Assembly (NCBI RefSeq): GCF_024706985.1
Contig: NZ_JAMCCX010000024.1
Span: 1 to 43,133, forward strand
Direction: 5' to 3'
Length of the DNA stretch: 43,133 nucleotides
Source of the DNA: Alicyclobacillus sp. SP_1
Lineage (GTDB): Bacteria; Bacillota; Bacilli; Alicyclobacillales; Alicyclobacillaceae
The position numbers were made by a program, and so were the translations under genes. This document shows positions 1-6,833 of the stretch, piece by piece; within the stretch, counting starts at the first letter, position 1; each line of letters opens with the position of its first letter. The notes under the pieces are model-generated. The model searched no databases. It saw only the letters and a program-made list of their open reading frames with translations, and was not told the DNA's origin.

Positions 1-101
1 AGGCAGACGGACAATGCTCATCAATCTTCCTTTTTGTCCCAAATTGAATTCGGATCGCTTAAGTTGACAGCATTGGGGACTGTCCTCGGATAAGGCGGTT
101 C

Positions 102-290
102 TCAGCTGACTTTCACGATATTGACAGCATCTCCGATGTGCTGGAATCGCACATATCCAGTCGAATCAGCCCAGATGAGAATGTGGTCTTGAAGTGCGAT
201 GAAGCTGCCAGTGCCGTCAATCTGAGTTGCTCCATCATAGACATCAATTCGGTCCCCGAGGGTGAGAGCGCGGCGCAAGTCATCCGTCAT
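102..290 (-). CDS. small hypothetical protein, 62 aa
   Basis: I do not recognise this gene. The start is the ATG at 288-290, chosen because a near-perfect Shine-Dalgarno (AAGGAGGTG) lies just upstream on the minus strand at about 296-305; a longer reading seven codons upstream would cover that site. The product is short, has no signal peptide or membrane segment, and alternates hydrophobic and polar residues (GDRIDVYDG, HILIWADSTG, YVRFQHIGD, AVNIV). That pattern fits a small all-beta (SH3- or Sm-like) fold similar in style to small Bacillales DUF proteins; this is inference only. It is transcribed away from the cold-shock gene. Confidence 0.65.
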   Translation of the reverse strand: MTDDLRRALTLGDRIDVYDGATQIDGTGSFIALQDHILIWADSTGYVRFQHIGDAVNIVKVS

Positions 291-408
291 GGTTACACCT
301 CCTTCGCACACTGTAAAGTACGCTTATGCGAGATGCTTGGCGTGGACGGTTGTCGCAGAGTCGCGTCCATATTCACCTTCAGGGGCGAATTTTGGCGAAG
401 GACGCAGT

Positions 409-444
409 TTCGTCATTTCATTCGTCATTTCATTCGTCATTTCA
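409..444. repeat. three perfect 12-bp tandem repeats
   Basis: The unit TTCGTCATTTCA occurs three times without a mismatch at 409-420, 421-432 and 433-444. The array sits between the divergent small gene and the cold-shock gene, about 50 bp upstream of the predicted cold-shock promoter. It does not lie in a credible reading frame. It could be a protein-binding array or a slippage product. Confidence 0.85.
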
Positions 445-495
445 ATTGAGGTTACAAAAATCATCTGCGTATGAAAAACGTTGTGTGGATTTTAC

Positions 496-524
496 TTTAC
501 TTTTCATCGAAACCGTGTTATCCT
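496..524 (+). promoter_or_regulatory. candidate sigma-A promoter of the cold-shock gene
   Basis: TTTACT (496-501) and TATCCT (519-524) are separated by 17 bp, each matching four of six consensus bases. Transcription from here would give a leader of roughly 155 nt before the GTG at 686. Long structured leaders are typical of csp genes, where they help control mRNA stability and translation in the cold. The boxes are only moderately good. Confidence 0.4.
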
Positions 525-685
525 AAGACCGTTCAAGAAGCATCGGTACCCATGTATGAATTTATGAGCCGTTTACGTTTGCGCCTCATTGGGGACGCAG
601 AACGTGGCGGCTTTCGTACTTGTCTACGTGAATGTGCATGCGAACAAATTGGTTTGTACCCGCAGGGTACGAGGAGGAAACGATT

Positions 686-880
686 GTGGAACAAGGTATC
701 GTCAAGTGGTTTAATGCAGACAAGGGTTTTGGCTTCATCTCTCGCGAAAATGGAGATGACGTGTTTGTACACTTCAGCGCCATCCAAGGAAATGGTTATC
801 GTTCTTTGGAAGAGGGACAACGCGTGACGTTTGACGTAGTTCAAGGTCCGAAAGGTCCGCAGGCAGCCAACGTAGGTTGA
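686..880 (+). CDS. csp: cold-shock protein (CspA/CspB family)
   Basis: A 64-residue single OB-fold cold-shock domain that binds single-stranded RNA and DNA and acts as an RNA chaperone and transcription antiterminator. The RNP1-like motif KGFGFI and the RNP2-like motif VFVHFSAI are both present, as is the family ending GPQAANV. The start is GTG at 686, seven bases after GAGGAGGA (671-678); this gives the family N-terminus (M)EQGIVKWFN, whereas upstream ATGs would add an unrelated 18-residue extension. It is followed by a structured RNA segment and a terminator, then by the cold-inducible ydjO homologue, so the two may form a cold-response locus. Which paralogue (B, C or D) it corresponds to cannot be decided. 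Confidence 0.95.
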   Translation: MEQGIVKWFNADKGFGFISRENGDDVFVHFSAIQGNGYRSLEEGQRVTFDVVQGPKGPQAANVG

Positions 881-884
881 TTTG

Positions 885-1000
885 AGCGGCGTTTATCCGC
901 TGAACGTTGTGGAGGACGACTTGCAAAAGTGCCTCTGTGGCTTCAGTGGATATCGCACTTGGAGTTCAGCGCAGATTAGTGCGATGAACTGCCCAAATTT
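885..1000 (+). ncRNA. candidate structured RNA downstream of csp
   Basis: The 3' region of the csp transcript is rich in inverted repeats. CGCTGAAC (898-905) is exactly complementary to GTTCAGCG (964-971), and AAGTGC (927-932) to GCACTT (955-960), with a small hairpin GTTGT-GGAGG-ACGAC (906-920) exposing GGAGG in its loop. A second perfect pairing, ATCGCACT (952-959) with AGTGCGAT (978-985), plus AGTTCA (963-968) with TGAACT (985-990), would exclude the first. It contains no credible reading frame and ends before an intrinsic terminator. It may be a 3' UTR element, a processed small RNA, or a switch; no known RNA family was recognised. Confidence 0.4.
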
Positions 1001-1010
1001 AAATACCAAG

Positions 1011-1043
1011 GAAAACACCCGTCGCTGAGGCGGGTGATTTTAT
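1011..1043 (+). terminator. intrinsic terminator after csp
   Basis: CACCCG (1016-1021) pairs with CGGGTG (1031-1036) across a 9-nt loop, flanked by an A-rich 5' side and followed by ATTTTAT. It ends the csp transcript before ydjO. Confidence 0.6.
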
Positions 1044-1207
1044 ACTACGCGAGTAAAGCTGGGCATCTTTTCGAAGGTATTCTCAATGAATGTGATTTTC
1101 GTTCGTTTTGTGTTGAAATGGCACGCACTCCCGTTGATAGAGTCTGAATCCACAGAGTTTGAATTCGGGGATGCCACCGTAGTTATCATGAGAAATGGGG
1201 GATTGAC

Positions 1208-1387
1208 ATGGCGTACAACAATAGCAGAAAACCGGTCAGTCAGCATGTATATGAGGACACCATGGTTTGGCAATGCTCTGAGTGTCAGTGTTGGTCTCGG
1301 ATGGAATTTATTTTAGTGGGAGAGCCAGAGTGCCCGCTTTGCCATGCTAAGATGGTTCAGGAATTGAAAAATGTTCGGGTGGACTAG
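1208..1387 (+). CDS. ydjO: cold-inducible protein of the YdjO family
   Basis: A 59-residue protein with two cysteine pairs: CSEC (residues 23-26), with an extra Cys at 28, and CPLC (42-45). It also has the family signatures W-x-C before the first pair and CPLCxxKM after the second. This matches Bacillus YdjO, described as a cold-inducible protein, and suggests a small zinc-ribbon-like fold (inference). The start ATG at 1208 has a G-rich ribosome site (GGGGG, 1197-1201). The gene lies 327 bp after csp on the same strand, separated by a terminator, so it probably has its own promoter; a weak candidate (TTGAAA 1113-1118, 17 bp, GATAGA) is present. Function in the cold is unknown. Confidence 0.85.
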   Translation: MAYNNSRKPVSQHVYEDTMVWQCSECQCWSRMEFILVGEPECPLCHAKMVQELKNVRVD

Positions 1388-1507
1388 CGTGTACCGGTTG
1401 CTTTTTCTCTCGCACTAGGTAACAGGTTTGTGCGCTTAATTTAAGTTTTGACGAACCGGGCTGAAGAGAAAATGCGCTGCGCGAGGTACTCGATTCGGAC
1501 CAGGCAT

Positions 1508-1558
1508 CGAATCAGGTGGGGGGTAGTTCAAATCGAATCAGGTGGGGGTAGTTCAAAC
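1508..1558. repeat. two-copy tandem repeat with tRNA-like GTAGTTCAA
   Basis: Two nearly identical 25-26 bp units (1508-1533 and 1534-1558), each containing CGAATCAGGTGGGGG and TAGTTCAAA, differ only by one G in the G-run and the last base. Both contain GTAGTTCAA, also found in the D-arm region of the tRNA-Gly about 100 bp downstream. No reading frame explains it. Confidence 0.8.
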
Positions 1559-1620
1559 AGGAAGACAGAATGAGTGTAAATTGAGCTGCCTCCATTTTCG
1601 GCGGAATTTTGTGGTTTGAC

Positions 1621-1649
1621 TTGATTGTTGATGCTCGCCACTGTATAAT
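1621..1649 (+). promoter_or_regulatory. sigma-A promoter of tRNA-Gly
   Basis: TTGATT (1621-1626) and a perfect TATAAT (1644-1649) are separated by 17 bp and lie 14 bp before the tRNA gene. The strength and position fit a stable-RNA promoter. Confidence 0.75.
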
Positions 1650-1662
1650 AGCCAAGTGTCTT

Positions 1663-1736
<74 letters not shown>

Positions 1737-1744
1737 TATCGCAA

Positions 1745-1773
1745 GGGCCATCAGATGTTGGATGGCCCTTTTT
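1745..1773 (+). terminator. intrinsic terminator of tRNA-Gly
   Basis: GGGCCATC (1745-1752) and GATGGCCC (1761-1768) form a perfect 8-bp stem followed by five T residues. Confidence 0.9.
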
Positions 1774-1874
1774 CATAGGTGATGGTGCTTTCTGTGGTGT
1801 ATGATTCTGTTGGGTATGGGAAGGACAAAAGGTGCTTTGGGTAAATTTAGAAAATGATGAGAGCAGGGATGAAT

Positions 1875-2816
1875 GTGGAGAAGATTTTGGTAGTTGGACA
1901 TAAAAACCCGGATACAGATTCCATCTGTTCTGCGATAGTGTATGCGTCACTCAAGACAAAATTAGGTGTTGAAGCAGAGCCTGTTCGACTCGGTGTCATC
2001 AACGGCGAAACGCAATTTGCGCTTGAGTACTTTCATGTGAATGCTCCCCGCCTCGTTCAAAGTGTGAGTGATGAGGCGCACAAAGTGATATTGGTGGATC
2101 ACAATGAACGCCAACAGAGCGCAGACGACATTCAGTCAGTGACAGTGGTTGAGGTGGTGGACCATCACCGCATAGCCAACTTTGAAACGGCTGGACCGCT
2201 GTATTATCGAGCCGAGCCAGTCGGTTGTACAGCCACTATTTTGAACAAGCTATTTAAGGAGCATGGCCTTTCTCCAGATGCAACAGAGGCTGGACTTATG
2301 ATTTCGGCGATTGTTTCGGACACGTTGCTGATGAAGTCGCCGACGTGCACAGAAGAAGATGTCGCTGCGCTCAAAGAGTTAACCGAGATTGCTAAAATTG
2401 ATTTGGAAGAGTATGGACTGAATATGCTAAAAGCTGGCGCGGATCTGAGCGGTAAGCCTATCTCAGAGCTTATCTCGCTGGATTCGAAAGAATTTCAGAT
2501 GGGTCCCTATAAGGTGGAAATTGCTCAGGTCAATACGGTTGATACACAAGACGTTCTTGGTCGTCAGGCAGAGCTTGAGGAGCGGATGAAGGAACGTATT
2601 GCGGACAAGCAATTGGATTTGTTCTTGTATATCGTAACCGACATTCTGCAGAATGATTCGATTGGCGTGGCCCTGGGTGAACAGGCTGAGGCTGTAGAAG
2701 TTGCCTATGGAATTTCACTAGAATCCAACCGTGCCTTGTTAAAGGGCGTTGTCTCACGGAAGCAACAAGTCGTGCCTGTGCTGACCGATGTATTGAACCA
2801 ACGGCATAAAAACTAG
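1875..2816 (+). CDS. ppaC: manganese-dependent inorganic pyrophosphatase (family II)
   Basis: A cytoplasmic enzyme that hydrolyses pyrophosphate to two phosphates, pulling biosynthetic reactions forward. It belongs to the DHH family: motif GHKNPDTDS near the N-terminus, VDHNERQQS, the signature [11 protein letters not shown], the DHHA2 domain in the second half, and the conserved ending [15 protein letters not shown]. These residues supply the Mn2+ and substrate ligands. I chose GTG 1875, which gives (M)[14 protein letters not shown] exactly as in Bacillus PpaC and is preceded by GAGCAGGG (1861-1868); ATGs at 1854, 1857 and 1869 are in frame but have worse ribosome sites. Length 313 aa against 309 in B. 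subtilis. It is monocistronic, ended by its own terminator. Confidence 0.96.
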   Translation: MEKILVVGHKNPDTDSICSAIVYASLKTKLGVEAEPVRLGVINGETQFALEYFHVNAPRLVQSVSDEAHKVILVDHNERQQSADDIQSVTVVEVVDHHRIANFETAGPLYYRAEPVGCTATILNKLFKEHGLSPDATEAGLMISAIVSDTLLMKSPTCTEEDVAALKELTEIAKIDLEEYGLNMLKAGADLSGKPISELISLDSKEFQMGPYKVEIAQVNTVDTQDVLGRQAELEERMKERIADKQLDLFLYIVTDILQNDSIGVALGEQAEAVEVAYGISLESNRALLKGVVSRKQQVVPVLTDVLNQRHKN

Positions 2817-2864
2817 ACGTTTTGCAGACCTATGGATTTTGAAAAGATATGAGTATTTTTCTAC

Positions 2865-2897
2865 GCCTGTTGCATTTTGTGCAATGGGCTTTTCTTT
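2865..2897 (+). terminator. intrinsic terminator after ppaC
   Basis: GCCTGTTGCA (2865-2874) pairs with TGCAATGGGC (2880-2889) over 10 bp including two G-T wobbles, followed by TTTTCTTT. Confidence 0.7.
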
Positions 2898-3122
2898 GTT
2901 GTAGTCGGCTCCCGTCTCCTGTGAGCAGTCCGCTTCACTATTCTCTGAACACGAGATTCCATGAGCATATTTGCATTTTTATTCAATAATTATACTAAAA
3001 ATTTAATTGACGAAATAGACAAGATTCTTGACAATTCGACATGAAATTTCATTGAATTATTGTCTAATATTCGATAGTATTGGAATTGTTCTATCATATA
3101 CTACTCGACAGGGGGAAATTGG
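2898..3122 (+). promoter_or_regulatory. AT-rich leader and promoter region of the sedolisin gene
   Basis: This stretch holds no gene. It is markedly AT-rich from about 2960. A perfect -35 (TTGACA, 3028-3033) is present but I cannot pair it with a convincing -10 at the right spacing. An imperfect inverted repeat (TAGTAT 3075-3080 with ATACTA 3098-3103; GATAG 3073-3077 with CTATC 3091-3095) lies just before the ribosome site and could be an operator or a leader hairpin. The ribosome site GGGGG is at 3111-3115. Confidence 0.4.
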
Positions 3123-5219
3123 ATGCGTTCCAAGAAGTACGCAGGCCTTTTGGTGGCTGCAATGGCTGCATCGGCGTTCTCTATCCAGGGAATGGCGTCA
3201 TCAAGTTCCGCTCAAATGGTGGTTCCGCGAGGTATCGGGGCAGCTATCACGAAAGAGGCGACGGTCGTCAGCGCCACGCCATCAAATACGGAACTCACTG
3301 TCAGTGTTATTCTCCGCACCACTAACACGCAACAATTGAAACAGTATATTGAAGCTACCACGACTCCGGGAAACCCTATGTTCCGTAAATTTTTGACTAC
3401 CCAACAGTTTGCGCAACAGTTTGGTCAGCCCATGCCTGTGGTTCAATCTATCGTCAATTACTTTCAATCCTATGGAATTACGTCTCACGTCTATCCGGAC
3501 AATTTGGATATCACATTGACTGGCACGGCGGCACAGTTCAATGCGGCCCTGACCATCAGTTTGATGGATATGGCTTTCGGTGGACAGACTTTCCATGGAA
3601 CCAAAATTGCTCCTCGCGTCCCCACGTCCATTGGTTCGCCCATTCTCGCGATTCTTGGCTTGGACAACTATAGCCCATTTGCGAGCAATGCTGTACGCGT
3701 TCCAAAATCGGTGTTGGCTAAGTTACCGAACGATGGGCAGTCGTCTGCAAACGCGATTCCTACTGGCGTCATGACGCCTCAGCATTTCGAGTCTCTCTAC
3801 CATATTGACTCTCTTTACAAAGCGGGCGATTATGGACAGGGCGAGACGATTGGTATTGTCACGCTGGCAGCTCTTGATCCGACAGACCCTTATGGTTACT
3901 GGGATGGATATCACGTTCCAATCAATAATGACCATCGGGTCAAAATTATCAACGTCGATGGAGGTCCGGGTGCTCCGTCGAATTCAGCGGGATCGGGCGA
4001 GACAGCTCTTGACGTAGAGCAGTCTGGTTCGGTAGCACCACACGCCAACATCCGTGTATACCAGGCTCCTAACACAGACTACGGTTTTGCGGATGCATAT
4101 TTTGATGCTATCACTCAAAATAAAGTTGACACTCTGTCCGCGAGCTGGGGGGAGAGTGAGACAGCCATCACAGCTTCTATCGAGGCTGGACAAGAGTCTC
4201 CAGGTTATGCCCAGGTGTTCAATGAAGCATTTATGGAAGCTGCCGCTCAAGGTATCAGTACGTTTGTGGCAGCTGGCGACCAAGGTGCCTATGATGCGAG
4301 TGGCGATATTGGGACTACGAACCTCAGCGTGGACAATCCGTCAGATAGTCCCTACACGACTGCAGCGGGCGGCACCACCTTGCCATGGAGCGATTTGCCT
4401 GGCAACTTTGGCAACGTAGGCCTGGGCATTCCGAATTCGGTCGTGACGAAGCAGCGTGCATGGGGCTGGAATTATCTGTGGCCGTATTTTGCAAATTTCG
4501 GCGCAACGAGTGAAGCTAGTTTTGCACCGACGTTGATTGCTGGCGGTGGCGGTGGCTACAGCGTACTGTTCAAGCAACCATGGTATCAGAATGGCGTGTC
4601 TGGCATCCGTCATTTTGACGCAGTTCCCTATTTGACACCGATTGACAACAACACCTCGTGGTCGTTCAATCCCAATCCGAGTGTGATTAGCGGTACGTCC
4701 AATGGCGGCAGGGCGATGCCGGATGTGGTGTTGGATGCGGATCCGTTTACAGGTTACAACATTTACAGTGCGACGTTTGGAAAAGACCCTTGGTCCACGG
4801 GTTGGGGTGGCACGAGCTTCGTTGCTCCGCAGTTGAACGGTATCGCTTCCTTGATTGATGAGATGGTGGGAGGCCGCGTTGGATTCTGGAATCCGCAAGT
4901 GTACCATTTTGCGGCGCAGCCCAATTCGCCATTTACAACGATGGATACCAGTGGCGGAAGCAACACTAACCTCTACTATACTGGACGTGCGCATACCATT
5001 TGGAATCCGTCCACGGGACTTGGGTATCCAAACGTCACAGAGTTGGCGAAAGACTTCATGGCAACGGGAGCACCGGCAGGTCCCGGAGCACCGGCAGGTC
5101 CCGGAGCACCAGCAGGTCCTGGAACACCAGCAGGTCCTGGAACACCAGCAGGTCCTGGAACACCAGCAGGTCCTGGAACACCAGCAGGTCCTGGACCGAT
5201 GGCTGCATCGAAAAATTGA
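3123..5219 (+). CDS. secreted sedolisin (S53, kumamolisin-like) serine-carboxyl peptidase
   Basis: A 698-residue preproprotease. Residues 1-30 form a signal peptide (RSKK, a hydrophobic stretch from 8, Ala/Ser-rich exit). Residues about 45-190 are the S53 activation propeptide (LRTTNTQQL, NPMFRKFLTTQQF, FNAAL). The catalytic domain follows. Sedolisins use a Ser-Glu-Asp triad plus an Asp for the oxyanion hole and work at acid pH. Here E293 and D297 lie in GSGETALDVE, D386 in AAGDQGAY and S565 in GGTSFVAP, with calcium-loop-like NPSTGLGYPN near 628. After residue 648 comes a seven-copy GAPAGP/GTPAGP tail. It is monocistronic, ended by a strong terminator. It probably degrades external protein in acid environments. 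Start ATG 3123 follows GGGGG. Confidence 0.95.
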   Translation: MRSKKYAGLLVAAMAASAFSIQGMASSSSAQMVVPRGIGAAITKEATVVSATPSNTELTVSVILRTTNTQQLKQYIEATTTPGNPMFRKFLTTQQFAQQFGQPMPVVQSIVNYFQSYGITSHVYPDNLDITLTGTAAQFNAALTISLMDMAFGGQTFHGTKIAPRVPTSIGSPILAILGLDNYSPFASNAVRVPKSVLAKLPNDGQSSANAIPTGVMTPQHFESLYHIDSLYKAGDYGQGETIGIVTLAALDPTDPYGYWDGYHVPINNDHRVKIINVDGGPGAPSNSAGSGETALDVEQSGSVAPHANIRVYQAPNTDYGFADAYFDAITQNKVDTLSASWGESETAITASIEAGQESPGYAQVFNEAFMEAAAQGISTFVAAGDQGAYDASGDIGTTNLSVDNPSDSPYTTAAGGTTLPWSDLPGNFGNVGLGIPNSVVTKQRAWGWNYLWPYFANFGATSEASFAPTLIAGGGGGYSVLFKQPWYQNGVSGIRHFDAVPYLTPIDNNTSWSFNPNPSVISGTSNGGRAMPDVVLDADPFTGYNIYSATFGKDPWSTGWGGTSFVAPQLNGIASLIDEMVGGRVGFWNPQVYHFAAQPNSPFTTMDTSGGSNTNLYYTGRAHTIWNPSTGLGYPNVTELAKDFMATGAPAGPGAPAGPGAPAGPGTPAGPGTPAGPGTPAGPGTPAGPGPMAASKN
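5067..5192 (+). repeat. seven 18-bp tandem repeats encoding GAPAGP/GTPAGP
   Basis: Seven units of 18 bp in frame (5067-5192) encode three GAPAGP and four GTPAGP hexapeptides at residues 649-690 of the sedolisin. Copies 4-7 are identical at the DNA level, implying recent duplication by slippage. Glycine spacing is not every third residue, so it is not a collagen helix; a flexible Pro/Gly-rich linker or cell-wall spacer is more likely. Confidence 0.95.
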
Positions 5220-5234
5220 TTGTCCTCGCTTTCT

Positions 5235-5269
5235 AAGAGGTTGCGGCGCCAGACGCCGCAACCTCTTTT
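5235..5269 (+). terminator. strong intrinsic terminator after sedolisin
   Basis: AGAGGTTGCGGCG (5236-5248) pairs perfectly with CGCCGCAACCTCT (5254-5266) over 13 bp, with a 5-nt loop and a following T tract. Confidence 0.92.
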
Positions 5270-5369
5270 GCACCAAACAGGTGGAGACTGGGACGAACAG
5301 ATGTCGTGCCCGCGCCTGTGACAGCGGGCATAAGATGGACTGGAGATGCGAGTACTGAGGTGGTGACAG

Positions 5370-5795
5370 GTGCGGCAGGGGCGTTCGGGCGAGACAGAAG
5401 ATGTAGGGTTCCTCTCTGCAGTCTATCGCGGGTTGGGCATTGCTGCGGCCGTCCTGCTGTTGACCGGACAACTCTCGATTGCGGGGGTTTTCCTCTCACC
5501 AGGAGCGTTTTCACTGTCTCTGTCGGGACCGTTTACCGGCTATGCGGTAGAGGGCGTTACTCCATCTGCGAACGCGGTTCTCGATGGCTTGGACGTCATT
5601 GTTGCCTTACTACTCATCCTCAACGAGATAAGTATTGTGGGCACCTTTATCACGGGTGGCCGCTTTACCATTGTGGTCAGCGGACCCCCGTTTGGAAGTC
5701 AGTCGCTGGCGACCTATGCGCCACAAGCGCGCGAGTTCTTTTCTGATTTCCGAACTATGGCAGAACAAAAAGCCCGCGGACACCAACGCCGTTGA
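5370..5795 (+). CDS. hypothetical protein with internal duplication, 141 aa
   Basis: I do not recognise this gene. The start is GTG at 5370, six bases after GAGGTGG (5357-5363). The protein holds two copies of a motif 52 residues apart: QLSIAGVFLSPGAFSLSLSG (34-53) and EISIVGTFITGGRFTIVVSG (86-105), both followed by P and then an FxG or PFG turn. Each copy is preceded by a hydrophobic run (AAAVLLLTG, VIVALLLIL). It could be two membrane-associated beta hairpins or two short re-entrant segments. The C-terminus is charged. The next small gene starts 70 bp downstream on the same strand. A role linked to the secreted protease upstream is possible but unproven. Confidence 0.65.
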   Translation: MRQGRSGETEDVGFLSAVYRGLGIAAAVLLLTGQLSIAGVFLSPGAFSLSLSGPFTGYAVEGVTPSANAVLDGLDVIVALLLILNEISIVGTFITGGRFTIVVSGPPFGSQSLATYAPQAREFFSDFRTMAEQKARGHQRR

Positions 5796-5865
5796 TGGCG
5801 TCGCCGTCGCACGGAACCTTGAGCGCTTTTGGACAGTGGAGCGAGTCTGGACAGGGGGGCTGCAG

Positions 5866-6042
5866 ATGCGGAGATGGTCCATTCCCGAGATTCGTCCCAG
5901 TAAAGGGGCTATTTATGTGATGGCGATAGCCGTTGGGACGTTTACTTATTTCTTTGTGCGTCCTCGTCCGGACGACAGCGACGGGAGAGAAAAAGACCAG
6001 GTATCTCCTGCGGCAACGGAACGTGTGTCCCGTCACCCGTAG
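5866..6042 (+). CDS. small single-pass membrane protein, 58 aa
   Basis: No family was recognised. ATG 5866 has a good ribosome site, AGGGGGG at 5853-5859. An N-terminal basic segment (MRRWSIPEIRPSKG) is followed by one hydrophobic helix (AIYVMAIAVGTFTYFFV, about 15-31) and a charged tail (RPRPDDSDGREKD). The positive-inside rule would be ambiguous because both flanks are charged. Its last 101 bp overlap the 3' end of the convergent Crp-type gene on the other strand. Either both genes are real and share antisense coding sequence, or one of the two ends is wrong. Confidence 0.45.
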   Translation: MRRWSIPEIRPSKGAIYVMAIAVGTFTYFFVRPRPDDSDGREKDQVSPAATERVSRHP

Positions 6043-6781
6043 CGTCTTCGCTACGGTCTAACACAGAGGGCGTATGCCAGAGTCTTCCTTTTGACACTTG
6101 CGTAGCCGTCTCGGCGAGCACCTCCAGTCGCCGGAGGTCGGGCAGACAGAGGTGTCTGTTTTGCCATGTTAAAAGACCCTCGCGTTGAAGGTCCGATAGT
6201 GCTCGGGACATGGACTCTCGGTTGAGGCCAACCATATCCGCTAGATGTTGTTTTGTGACCAGCCAATCCACAACCGTTCCTGAGGGCGAGGAAACGCCAA
6301 AGTTTGCAGCGAGATCGACCAATAGATTGACGACGCGTAGGCGTGCGTCCATGAAAGCGAAATAAGACAGTTTTCGGTCAGCCTGTTGCAAGCGCTCGGC
6401 GAGTGTTGCGGCAATCCGACGAAGGATGAGCGGGTACTCTGTCATGAGCGTTTCTAAATCTTCTCGCTTAAGTTGCCAAAGTAGAGTGTTCTCCATGGCC
6501 CCTACGGAAGCCGTTCTGCGAGCGTCAGAATGAATCATCTCCAACTCGCCAACCACTTCTCCGGCAAACTGGTGACCGAGCACAAACTTACGCTCCGAGT
6601 TTTCCACGAAAATTTCGAGCGATCCCGCTTGTATCACATACACAGCATCGCCCACGCTACCTTGGTGAAAGAGGATTTGTCCGCGCAGCAAGCGTTTTGA
6701 CGTCAACTTTTTACGGACGGTCGCCCGTTGCAAATTGGGGATATCCGAAAATAGAAAGGCGTTCATAAAATCCGTTTCCAT
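5942..6781 (-). CDS. Crp/Fnr-family transcription regulator
   Basis: A 279-residue regulator with an N-terminal cyclic-nucleotide-binding-like beta-barrel (LLRGQILFHQGSVGDAVYVIQAGSLEIF, then FAGEVVGELEMI) and a C-terminal Crp-type winged helix (TKQHLADMVGLNRESMSRALSDLQREGLL, about 170-200). There is no Cys cluster of the FNR type, so an iron-sulfur sensor is unlikely; the ligand is unknown. After the winged helix it carries about 50 extra polar residues, unusual for the family and overlapping the small gene on the other strand. I chose ATG 6781, eight bases after GGAG; an in-frame GTG at 6790 overlaps that site. It follows trmB on the same strand after 52 bp, so the two may be co-transcribed. 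Confidence 0.88.
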   Translation of the reverse strand: METDFMNAFLFSDIPNLQRATVRKKLTSKRLLRGQILFHQGSVGDAVYVIQAGSLEIFVENSERKFVLGHQFAGEVVGELEMIHSDARRTASVGAMENTLLWQLKREDLETLMTEYPLILRRIAATLAERLQQADRKLSYFAFMDARLRVVNLLVDLAANFGVSSPSGTVVDWLVTKQHLADMVGLNRESMSRALSDLQREGLLTWQNRHLCLPDLRRLEVLAETATQVSKGRLWHTPSVLDRSEDATGDGTHVPLPQEIPGLFLSRRCRPDEDAQRNK

Positions 6782-6833
6782 AAAGTTCACTCCGAAGCAA
6801 GAATGACATGATGTCTACTTGGAGCATACTCCT

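Noticed and set aside
471-827. 118-codon plus-strand frame overlapping the csp leader and csp
   Set aside because: It runs through csp in another frame and lacks a ribosome site.
5067-5192. CRISPR-like array at the 18-bp repeats
   Set aside because: The repeats are contiguous without spacers and encode an in-frame hexapeptide tail.
4341-5471. 376-codon open frame on the minus strand opposite the sedolisin gene
   Set aside because: It mirrors the GC-rich sedolisin frame and the repeat, has Arg/Ser/Cys-rich translation with no family pattern and no ribosome site.
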